DNA from: Saprospiraceae bacterium
GTDB taxonomy: Bacteria; Bacteroidota; Bacteroidia; Chitinophagales; Saprospiraceae
Assembly (NCBI GenBank): GCA_016715105.1
Contig: JADKBO010000057.1
Coordinates: 1-14,459 of the forward strand
Reading direction: 5' to 3'
Length of the DNA stretch: 14,459 nt
Below the pieces are notes generated by a model that saw nothing but the letters and a program-made list of their open reading frames with translations, searched no databases and was not told the DNA's origin. The stretch's first letter is position 1; each line of letters opens with the position of its first letter. Shown piece after piece: positions 1 to 5,575 of this stretch. Position numbers and translations under genes: made by a program.

Positions 1-407
1 AAACTCATTCCATTCACCCCAAGCGTTGTTGGGCATGCACTACAACAAATCCACCACCATTACTCATGTATTTTTCAAAGATTTTTGAGTTTCAACAGGC
101 CAAAGAGCTGCTGATGCACCAAGATTGGAAATTACAACATCATATTTACTGAAATCCAGAGAAAACTTTGAAGTGATGATTGGTTTATCTGATATTCCAT
201 ATGTTTTATCATGTAGTGCATAAGTTTCTATGAAGGATCTTAATGGCTCAGGTTGAGATTGGTTATATTTTATTCCAAGCCAAACTGAATCCATACGGTA
301 AACACTGACTTCAAATAATCATGTTTCTTCGAGGTAATCTTTCATCATCATGGTAGTTTTGGCCACACATAATGGTTGTTTTGGCCATCAATGATCAATG
401 CTTTCAT
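1..407 (-). CDS. ThuA-like domain protein, 5' part only, frameshifted
   Basis: The start ATG is at 407 and the protein begins MKALIIDGQNNHYVWPK. Reading across breaks gives TTMMMKDYLEET, LFEVSVYRMDSVWLG, YDVVISNLGASAALWP and NGGGFVVVHA, then NNAWGEWNEF at the window edge. This pattern (an N-terminal strand with 'GQNNH', then 'VISNLGA', then 'GGGFVVVHAA') fits the ThuA-like family, which has a class I glutamine-amidotransferase-like fold and is common in Bacteroidota, often without a known substrate. The frame is lost at about 357-360 (one A missing from an A-run on the coding strand), about 70 and about 33, and there is an in-frame TGA at 319-321 where Gly is expected. The longest open stretch is 64-294. 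The C-terminal half lies outside the window. I infer sequence error rather than decay, because the protein stays family-like across every break. The family call is fairly safe; the reaction is unknown. Confidence 0.7.
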
Positions 408-861
408 TTTGTTGCCTCAACTATTTCTTTTCTAATGTTCCGACCTGGTTTGAAAGTAGGAGGAATGAAAATATCCAACTCAAAATTGTCATACTTCTGC
501 TGTTGTTTTGTGACTTAATGAAATTGAGAAATGTATTTCAAAACAATATAAATGATAAAATACAAATAAAATTGTCAGTCCATTTCACGATTTGAAATTC
601 AAATATACACGGTTGAATCAGAATGCACTGATAAATTTGAAATAGATACGAATTTTTTTAGCAGCAATTTAGGGGTCAATCAATTTCCGATGAGTATAAT
701 TTGCTCCGCCTTCCAGATACTTTTTTCATCGACAATTTTATAAGCATTTTAAAATCACTTTAACACAGCAACTTTCCTTTGTTTCAATCAAGAAGTTTGA
801 ACTTTAATTCACAATATTTACTTTACATTGTTTTACCAACTTTCACCGTGTTTTCTACTGA
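408..861. other. Intergenic region between divergent genes
   Basis: This AT-rich stretch separates the ThuA-like gene (leftward) from the ABC exporter (rightward), so it must hold both promoters. I see no convincing gene. A 65-codon open frame at 398-595 starts inside the ThuA gene, has no recognisable motif and lacks a sensible start context. A possible rightward promoter is listed separately at 613-639. A leftward -7-like TATATTTG lies at 607-600 but has no partner -33 element. Confidence 0.6.
613..639 (+). promoter_or_regulatory. Possible Bacteroidota promoter for the ABC exporter
   Basis: TAAATTTG at 632-639 matches the Bacteroidota -7 consensus TAnnTTTG. A TTG lies at 613-615, 16 bases upstream, slightly short of the usual spacing. 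If used, the leader to the ATG at 862 would be about 215 bases, which is long. In AT-rich DNA this match could be chance. Confidence 0.25.
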
Positions 862-2696
862 ATGGCAACAAGACTAAAATCCATTTCTGATCAACCCTCT
901 TTTGACCTCAAAGCAAATTTTGAGGCCATGCGTTTTTTACCCCGTTTTTATAGAGAAGTAAAAAACACCAATCGGGCTTTGTTTTTTGCCAATATGTTGG
1001 GTCGTGCTTTTTCAGCGTTGACACCAGTGGCCACTTTGTGGGTGGGCAAAATGATCATTGATGAAATCATATTACAAGTAAATGCACCGGTCAAAGATTT
1101 GTATCAGCTGTGGTGGTTGGTAGGTATTGAGCTGGCCATTTTGGTAGTTTCTGACATCATCAACCGATTGATAAACCTCTCTGATGGCTTACTTGGTGAC
1201 CAATATTCCATTGACAGTTCGGTCTTATTGATCAATAAAACGTCGGAGGTAGAGCTGAGCCAGTTGGAAGACTCTGAGTTTTATGATAAATTGGAAAGAG
1301 CGAGGCAGCAGACGACGGGTCGGGTAGGTTTGTTGTCCAATATGTTGGGCCAAGTTCAGGATTTATTTGCCTTGGTCACACTCATCGCAGGTTTGATTTA
1401 TTTTGAACCATGGCTGATTTTGTTGGTCGTCATTTCCATCATTCCAAGTTTTCTCAATGAGATAAAATTCAGCAATACGTCCTATTCGCTGTCCAAGAGT
1501 TGGACGCCAGAACGCAGGGAATTGGATTATCTGCGCTACATAGGTGCCAATGATAAAACCGCCAAGGAGTTGAAGCTCTTTGGTTTGGCAAATTTTATCG
1601 CCACTCGATTCAAAGAACTTTCGGTAAAATATTACCTGGAAAATAAAAAGTTGTCCATTTCCAGGAGCCAATGGGGAGCTTTTTACAATCTGATTGGCAC
1701 TTTGAGTTACTATGCTGCTTATGTGCTCATCATTTACAGAGTGGTGAGTGGTAATATTACCATTGGTGATCTGACCTTTTTGTCTGGCTCATTCAACAAA
1801 CTAAAATCCAGGTTGGAAGCTACTTTTATACGCTTTACAAGAATTTCGGAAAGCGCCCTCAACCTCCGTGATTACTTCGAATTTGTTGACCTCAAACCCA
1901 ACATCGACCTTCAATTTGAAGAAAGACCTTTGCCTACAGCAATCACTCAAGGTTTCACATTTGATGATGTGAAATTCAGTTATCCTGGAAGCGACACAGA
2001 TGTTTTGAAAGGCGTTTCATTCGAACTAAAAGCTGGTGAAAAAATGGCTTTTGTCGGCGAAAATGGCGCTGGTAAAACGACATTGATCAAACTTATTCTG
2101 AGGTTTTACGAACCTACTTCTGGTCGTATCTTGTTGGATGGAGTGGATATCAGACATTTCAACAAAGCAGCTTATCAAACTTTCTTTGGCGTGATCTTCC
2201 AGGATTTTGTGAAATATGAGTTGTCAATCAGAGACAATATTGCTGTTGGGAAAATCGATGAAGGGAAAATGATGGTCGCATCAGCAGTGCCGCAGAATCT
2301 AGCTTGGCATCTGAGGTAGTTTCTGAAGTCAAAGACGGTTATGACCAACAATTGGGCAAACGCTTCGTGAAAGGCATCGAACTTTCTGGAGGGCAGTGGC
2401 AAAAAATTGCTTTGGCCCGAGCCTATATGAAAGACGCAAAGGTTTTGATCTTAGACGAGCCTACTTCCGCATTGGACGCTAGAGCCGAGTATGAAGCATT
2501 TCAGAGATTCATTGGCCTCACCAAAGGAAAAACATCCATCATCATTTCTCACAGATTCAGTACCGTGAGGATGGCGGATCGCATTTTGGTTTTGGAAGAT
2601 GGTGTGATTTCTGAATTGGGTACGCACGAGGAATTAATCCAGCATGATAAATTGTACGCGGAATTGTTTGATTTACAAGCAGCTGGCTATCAATAA
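862..2696 (+). CDS. ABC exporter, fused permease and ATPase (frameshifted)
   Basis: This is a half-transporter of the MsbA/MdlB-like exporter class: an N-terminal transmembrane domain followed by a nucleotide-binding domain, acting as a dimer in the inner membrane. Hydrophobic segments lie near residues 41-66, 84-100, 168-198 and 277-298. The ATPase shows Walker A GENGAGKT (399-406), a Q-loop in VIFQDF (near 447), signature LSGGQ, Walker B VLILDEP, D-loop SALDA and the H-loop histidine in IIISHRFS. The frame breaks at about 2260-2269 (GAAGGGAAAA). The first piece runs 862-2319. The second, ending at 2696, resumes in another frame as ENDGRISSAAESSLASEVVS, so a one-base deletion explains everything and the repaired protein is about 611 residues, normal for the family. 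All ATPase motifs survive, so a working gene with a sequence error is likelier than a pseudogene. The substrate cannot be read from sequence. No partner gene adjoins it. Confidence 0.9.
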
Positions 2697-2700
2697 ATAG

Positions 2701-2751
2701 CGATCAGCTATCAGCAATCAGCAATCAGCGATCAGCGATTCAGCGATTCAG
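2701..2751. repeat. Tandem 7-bp repeat (CRATCAG-type) just after the ABC gene
   Basis: Starting four bases after the ABC stop codon, seven consecutive units read CGATCAG, CTATCAG, CAATCAG, CAATCAG, CGATCAG, CGATTCAG and CGATTCAG: five 7-mers then two 8-mers. It is non-coding and is a likely site of length variation between strains. Similar 'atcagc' word arrays are a common kind of intergenic filler in some Bacteroidota. Confidence 0.85.
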
Positions 2752-2781
2752 CATTTTGAGACGATATTCGTGATTTGGCAT

Positions 2782-2800
2782 CGAGCTTCGAGCCACGAGC
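2782..2800. repeat. CGAGC word repeat, copy 1
   Basis: CGAGCTTCGAGC followed by CACGAGC. The same words recur, permuted, at 3397-3415 and with small changes at 4580-4604. Copy 1 ends four bases before the left end of the 588-bp element. Confidence 0.7.
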
Positions 2801-2963
2801 CTCTGGTTAGGACACATCTTTTTATTTATAATATGAAGAATCTATTTACTAAACTGAAATAGATTTAAGAAACACTTCAGAAAGTATTATAAGGCTAATC
2901 ACTTTGGAAACAATGAAGAAAACATGCCAAACCATGAGTCCACTGCCTGTGCCTTGGGTTGTC

Positions 2964-2985
2964 ACTTTTTTGCCGTCAAAAAAGT
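2964..2985. repeat. Hairpin at left side of the 588-bp element
   Basis: A perfect 9-bp stem ACTTTTTTG (2964-2972) and CAAAAAAGT (2977-2985) around the 4-base loop CCGT. It mirrors the CTACTTTTT...AAAAAGTAG pairing at the right side of the element. Confidence 0.7.
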
Positions 2986-3282
2986 AACCAAAAAACCTCC
3001 CGATCCAAAAAACTCGTATCTGGCTTTTGTAATTCTTTTAAACTGCTTGGGCACTGTTCACCGTGCTTGAGTCCGGTGCTACTCGATCAGTTTTGTATCG
3101 GCCTTATTTTTTTTAGCTACCGAACTTCAAAAATACGTTAAGTGCAAAAAACTGTTCGAACCATAAGTGCCCTAAAACCAATGAATCGGTGCAGATGCAG
3201 CAAAAACATTGAAGCAATGCTAAAAGTGAGTTTTTTTTGCATAGTATTTTTGAAGTGAGGGAGCGTTAAGAAAAAAATTCAG

Positions 3283-3326
3283 CCTTGATTTTTTTGCTAC
3301 TTTTTGGTATCAAGGCAAAAAAGTAG
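3283..3326. repeat. Two overlapping inverted repeats at right side of the element
   Basis: CCTTGAT (3283-3289) pairs with ATCAAGG (3309-3315), and CTACTTTTT (3297-3305) pairs with AAAAAGTAG (3318-3326). The two pairings interleave, so as RNA or single-stranded DNA they could be alternative structures or a pseudoknot-like fold. Confidence 0.65.
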
Positions 3327-3396
3327 AAGAAATCTAGTTTTTGCTCTAATTTTTGTTAATATCACATATACTATTTTAGAGGTGTCCTAACCTCAA

Positions 3397-3415
3397 GCCA
3401 CGAGCTTCGAGCTTG
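3397..3415. repeat. CGAGC word repeat, copy 2
   Basis: GCCACGAGC followed by TTCGAGCTTG, four bases outside the right end of the 588-bp element. It is a permuted version of copy 1 at 2782-2800. Confidence 0.7.
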
Positions 3416-3452
3416 CCGTGAGGGAGATTAATGAACGTTGAGGGAAACGGGT

Positions 3453-3487
3453 TCCGATTCCGATAGCTATTGGCAATCGGAATCGGA
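3453..3487. repeat. Hairpin with a perfect 12-bp stem, downstream of the GNAT gene
   Basis: TCCGATTCCGAT (3453-3464) is the exact reverse complement of ATCGGAATCGGA (3476-3487), with an 11-base loop that contains AGCTATTGG. It lies between the end of the leftward arsenic cluster (3585) and the end of the rightward ABC gene, so it could stop transcripts from either side. There is no U-tract, so a classical intrinsic terminator is not shown. CCGATAGCTAT-type palindromes are frequent intergenic repeats in Bacteroidota. Confidence 0.6.
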
Positions 3488-3584
3488 GGTCGTGATGCAG
3501 AACCCTTCTGGGATATTAACGAAGTGATGAAATGGATGTCTGAAAACTGATCGTAAAAATCAAAAATATTTGGATCCAAAAAGG

Positions 3585-4073
3585 TTAAACGCCAATCACA
3601 AGGCTGCGCCTTTCAAATAATATGTTGTTTTTCCAAACCCCATGTAATTTGCCAATCTTTTCACGATAACCAATCTCTCTGAATCCGCATTTGAGGTGCA
3701 ATTTTCTACTTGCTATATTGTCGTCAAAAACACCCGCTTGTAAGGTCCAAATGCCATTGGCTTCACTAATTTCAATGAGCTGATTTAAAAGGAATTGCCC
3801 AACTCCCAAACCGCGTGCAGCAGCAGCAACATAAACACTTACTTCCGCCACGCCACCATACACACAGCGGCTGGAAACGGGCGACAGTGCTGCCCAACCC
3901 AAAGTTAAATCGTCCTCAACAGTCATCACCCTACCAAAACCGAGATGAGCCTGGTCCCACGATTCCCACGCTGGGGCTTTAGTTTCAAAAGTAGCCAAAC
4001 CGGTAGCAATACCTTCTTCGTAAATGCGTACCAATTCGTGGTAATTGTCTTTAGAAATGTTAATGGTATTCAT
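3585..4073 (-). CDS. GNAT acetyltransferase, phosphinothricin/arsinothricin type (ArsN-like)
   Basis: A 162-residue GNAT enzyme that would transfer acetyl from acetyl-CoA to an amino group. The acetyl-CoA loop is RGLGVG (residues 88-93) inside the strand-helix core EVSVYVAAAARGLGVGQFLL. The N-terminus IYEEGIATGLATFET and the C-terminal CGFREIGYREKIGKLHGVW are typical of the phosphinothricin acetyltransferase branch. I chose the ATG at 4073 rather than the in-frame start at 4115. It falls one base after the DUF6428 stop (TAG at 4077-4075), which suggests translational coupling, and the upstream extension would overlap that gene without family support. PAT-like enzymes in ars operons (ArsN type) acetylate arsinothricin, an arsenic analogue of phosphinothricin; location directly behind arsR and a DUF6428 gene supports that role here, but substrate is inferred. 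Last gene of the cluster, frame intact. A repeat-rich gap follows. Confidence 0.85.
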   Translation of the reverse strand: MNTINISKDNYHELVRIYEEGIATGLATFETKAPAWESWDQAHLGFGRVMTVEDDLTLGWAALSPVSSRCVYGGVAEVSVYVAAAARGLGVGQFLLNQLIEISEANGIWTLQAGVFDDNIASRKLHLKCGFREIGYREKIGKLHGVWKNNILFERRSLVIGV

Positions 4074-4074
4074 A

Positions 4075-4551
4075 CTAGCAACATCCTGATCCCGGGGTAC
4101 AACAAGAAGCTTCACCAGCCAATTGCAAATCCATCATTTTTACTTTTTGCTTCGCCGCAGGAACACCACAATTGTCTTTAGCCAGGCAGTCCGTTTGTTT
4201 TCCCGTGAGTAAAAAATGTTTTCCGTCAAAGTCAAGCCCATATTTTCCAATGGTTTCACCCTGATATTCTACTTCAATGTCTAAGTCACCCAAACCTAGT
4301 ATGCGCTCTGAAAGCTGAATGATGTTGACCAATTTTTCAGGATGTAATCGGTGATTATAGTCATTTGCATTCCACAATTGGAAATTAGCCACTTTCTCAT
4401 GCCTCACCGTGCCACCACAATCGATAAAATGTTTGGTGATTTCCCCTACTTCGGTAACATGGAAATGGCTTGGCACCAACGTTCCATCTGGCAATTCAAA
4501 TGCTATTTGCTCTAGGTGAGCCAAGTGATTTTTGATTTCTGATAATTTCAT
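4075..4551 (-). CDS. DUF6428 family protein, arsenic-cluster partner with C-terminal CC pairs
   Basis: A 158-residue soluble protein that I recognise as the DUF6428 type seen between arsR and acetyltransferase or arsC genes in Bacteroidota. The start MKLSEIKNHLAHLEQIAFEL and the segment GTLVPSHFHVTEVGEI are the clearest family signs; SHFHVTEVG and LHPEKLVNIIQLSERILGL look like conserved core segments. The C-terminus EASCCTPGSGCC carries two adjacent-cysteine pairs (residues 150-151 and 157-158), and CLAKDNCG (near residues 123-130) adds two more cysteines. Vicinal thiols are classic As(III)/Sb(III) ligands, so metalloid binding is a reasonable inference, not a demonstrated function. It has no signal peptide or membrane segment. 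It is separated from arsR by 254 bases of repeats, yet lies on the same strand and ends one base before the GNAT start, so those two are surely co-transcribed. Confidence 0.8.
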   Translation of the reverse strand: MKLSEIKNHLAHLEQIAFELPDGTLVPSHFHVTEVGEITKHFIDCGGTVRHEKVANFQLWNANDYNHRLHPEKLVNIIQLSERILGLGDLDIEVEYQGETIGKYGLDFDGKHFLLTGKQTDCLAKDNCGVPAAKQKVKMMDLQLAGEASCCTPGSGCC

Positions 4552-4805
4552 ATGCTAAATTTTATTTTTTTTATTGCGGGCCACGAGCTCCGAGCTCCGA
4601 GCTTTTTAATTTTGTCATCATTGTTTCCTTCAATCAGCAGGAATTCCCCCCTAGTGAATTGCTGGCTTAGCCAATGAACTCCCATTGAGCGCTCATTCCG
4701 AATTTTCCATTACCACCTTTTCACATTGCCCATTGCTCCTTGCGCAAGCAAGGAATTGCCCCGCAGGGAATTGCGTCCGGAGGACATTTATCTCCCATTG
4801 AAAAA
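4552..4805. repeat. Repeat-rich spacer inside the arsenic cluster
   Basis: Between arsR and the DUF6428 gene lie the third CGAGC word copy (GCCACGAGC then TCCGAGCTCCGAGCTTTTT, 4580-4608), a perfect 7-bp hairpin TCCTTGC/GCAAGGA (4737-4743 with 4748-4754, loop GCAA), and a near-duplicate GGAATTGC at 4752-4759 and 4767-4774 after CCCCGCAGG. On the leftward transcript the hairpin falls about 50 bases after the arsR stop, where it could attenuate read-through into the DUF6428 gene. No gene is seen. Confidence 0.6.
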
Positions 4806-5138
4806 TCAGCAACATTTTCCACCAACACCAAAACGCATGCCCATAAAATCTTCAAGTAAAGTGCGCACTTCGGCCCATTTCTCCTCATCAATGCAATAAC
4901 AAATACTTGTCCCTTCTATATTGCCTTTTATTAAACCCATGTTTTTGAGTTCCTTGAGGTGTTGTGAAATGGTAGGTTGTGCCAAACCGATTTCATCCAC
5001 CAGATCATTACATATACATCCTTTGATTTTGAAAAGGTGTTGCAGGATGGCAACTCTGGCAGGATGCCCCAATGTTTTGGCGATATTGGCGATGGTATTT
5101 TGTTCGTCCGTAAATATCTCTGACTTTGTAAGCCCCAT
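4806..5138 (-). CDS. arsR: ArsR/SmtB family metalloregulator
   Basis: A 110-residue winged-helix repressor. The opening helices NTIANIAKTLGHPARVAILQ, the motif KGCICNDLV (residues 39-47), and the recognition helix region GLAQPTISQHLKELKNMGLI (51-70) are standard ArsR features; the wing is GTSICYCID. Cysteines sit at 41, 43, 80, 82, 109 and 110. The CIC motif in the DNA-binding helix region resembles the CxC pair of classical As(III)-responsive ArsR, and the terminal GGKCC offers further thiol ligands. Apo-ArsR should bind the palindrome at 5151-5170 and let go when As(III) or a similar metalloid binds. It is first in the leftward cluster, and the DUF6428 and acetyltransferase genes behind it are the obvious targets. 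The frame is intact and the length normal. Which metal it senses is inferred from cysteines and context. Confidence 0.9.
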   Translation of the reverse strand: MGLTKSEIFTDEQNTIANIAKTLGHPARVAILQHLFKIKGCICNDLVDEIGLAQPTISQHLKELKNMGLIKGNIEGTSICYCIDEEKWAEVRTLLEDFMGMRFGVGGKCC

Positions 5139-5150
5139 ATTGTATTATTA

Positions 5151-5188
5151 TATTGCAATATTACGATATAGTTTGGTGAGATGCAATA
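5151..5188 (-). promoter_or_regulatory. arsR promoter with overlapping palindromic operator
   Basis: ATATTGCAATATTACGATAT (5151-5170) is a 20-bp imperfect palindrome, 16 of 20 positions symmetrical, and contains the perfect 12-mer ATATTGCAATAT. On the minus strand the -7 box TAATATTG (5164-5157, one mismatch to TAnnTTTG) sits inside it, and ATTG (5188-5185) lies 20 bases upstream as the -33 element. Bound repressor would therefore cover the -7 box. The leader to the arsR ATG at 5138 would be about 10 bases. Confidence 0.6.
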
Positions 5189-5220
5189 GGAGAGGAGAAA
5201 AAAGTTGAGATTTTATTGAA

Positions 5221-5406
5221 ATATTTTTAATTAAAGACAAAATCCTCGTCGACATTGAAAGTAACCTTTACTCCAAATATGAATTATCTGGATACCCCTA
5301 TTTTTTGATATTTGATAAAAAGGGGAAGCTCGTTTTCAAACATTTGGGTTATGGATTAGCATACCAAAGTGCTTTACAAGATTCAATTTCTGTTTATGTT
5401 CAATAG
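5221..5406 (+). pseudogene. Thioredoxin-fold (TlpA-like) C-terminal remnant
   Basis: A 61-codon open stretch without any start codon ends in TAG at 5404-5406. It encodes SGYPYFLIFDKKGKLVFKHL followed by GY. That is the second half of a thioredoxin-like domain: the cis-proline (G-Y-P), the following strand ending in a FDKKGK turn, and the last strand before a final helix. The half with the CxxC motif is absent. It cannot be restored by a frameshift, because a stop (TGA 5218-5220) and then the arsR promoter only some 30-60 bases further left occupy the place where it should be. So this is a true truncation, not a read error. It is probably debris from a rearrangement that placed the arsenic cluster here. 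Confidence 0.6.
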
Positions 5407-5424
5407 ATTAGGAAAAGTTACTAA

Positions 5425-5526
5425 TCTGTTATTGATGCGTGGGCTTGGTTTCCATATGGAATACGTTATAAACATAAACAAGGAAGTTTCTGCGGGTATA
5501 TAGTTTTTTTAAAATATCGAAGTTAA
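5425..5526 (+). other. Possible second gene remnant, 33 codons
   Basis: An open stretch bounded by stops (TAA 5422-5424 and TAA 5524-5526) encodes AWAWFPYGIRYKHKQGSFCG and then YIVFLKYRS. It reads like the last strands of some protein (aromatic and alternating, ending shortly after), but I do not recognise a family. It has no start codon and no upstream continuation in frame. It may be debris like the thioredoxin fragment next to it, or chance. Confidence 0.25.
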
Positions 5527-5566
5527 TTTTACTAAAATTCAAAAGTAAATTTTAGTAACGTTAACT
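5521..5566. repeat. 46-bp inverted repeat downstream of the ATPase gene
   Basis: TTACTAAAATT (5529-5539) pairs exactly with AATTTTAGTAA (5548-5558) around an 8-base loop. After a 2-base mismatch, AGTTAA (5521-5526) pairs with TTAACT (5561-5566). It begins ten bases beyond the ATPase stop at 5576. It is AT-rich with no T-tract after the stem, so it may be a weak terminator, an operator-like site or the end of an inserted unit. Confidence 0.6.
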
Positions 5567-5575
5567 ATGGCATAT

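Larger units (their letters stand above)
2805..3392. mobile_element. 588-bp MITE-like element with 11-bp terminal inverted repeats
   Basis: GGTTAGGACAC at 2805-2815 is the exact reverse complement of GTGTCCTAACC at 3382-3392; after one mismatch, TCT/AGA extends the match. Both ends are flanked by the direct repeat AGCCACGAGC (2791-2800 and 3396-3405), but that word also occurs elsewhere, so it is weak as a target duplication. Inside are two hairpins near the two sides. At left ACTTTTTTG/CAAAAAAGT (2964-2972 with 2977-2985). At right CCTTGAT/ATCAAGG (3283-3289 with 3309-3315) interleaves with CTACTTTTT/AAAAAGTAG (3297-3305 with 3318-3326). No open frame has a transposase motif; a 60-codon frame at 2959-3141 looks non-coding. 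A non-autonomous transposable element is the simplest reading; a structured RNA carried inside is possible. Confidence 0.55.

Noticed and set aside
398..595. 65-codon open frame on the plus strand
   Set aside because: It starts inside the oppositely oriented ThuA-like gene, shows no motif and sits in AT-rich intergenic DNA.
1363..1671. Antisense 102-codon frame within the ABC gene
   Set aside because: It is the shadow of a well-supported coding sequence on the other strand.
2959..3141. 60-codon frame within the 588-bp element
   Set aside because: It begins in a hairpin stem, has no family likeness and is better explained as repeat DNA.
3376..3579. 67-codon minus-strand frame
   Set aside because: It consists of CGAGC words, the end of the element and the 12-bp-stem hairpin.
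4075..4115. Longer N-terminus for the acetyltransferase starting at 4115
   Set aside because: The extra 14 residues overlap the DUF6428 gene and lack family support; the ATG at 4073 directly follows that gene's stop.
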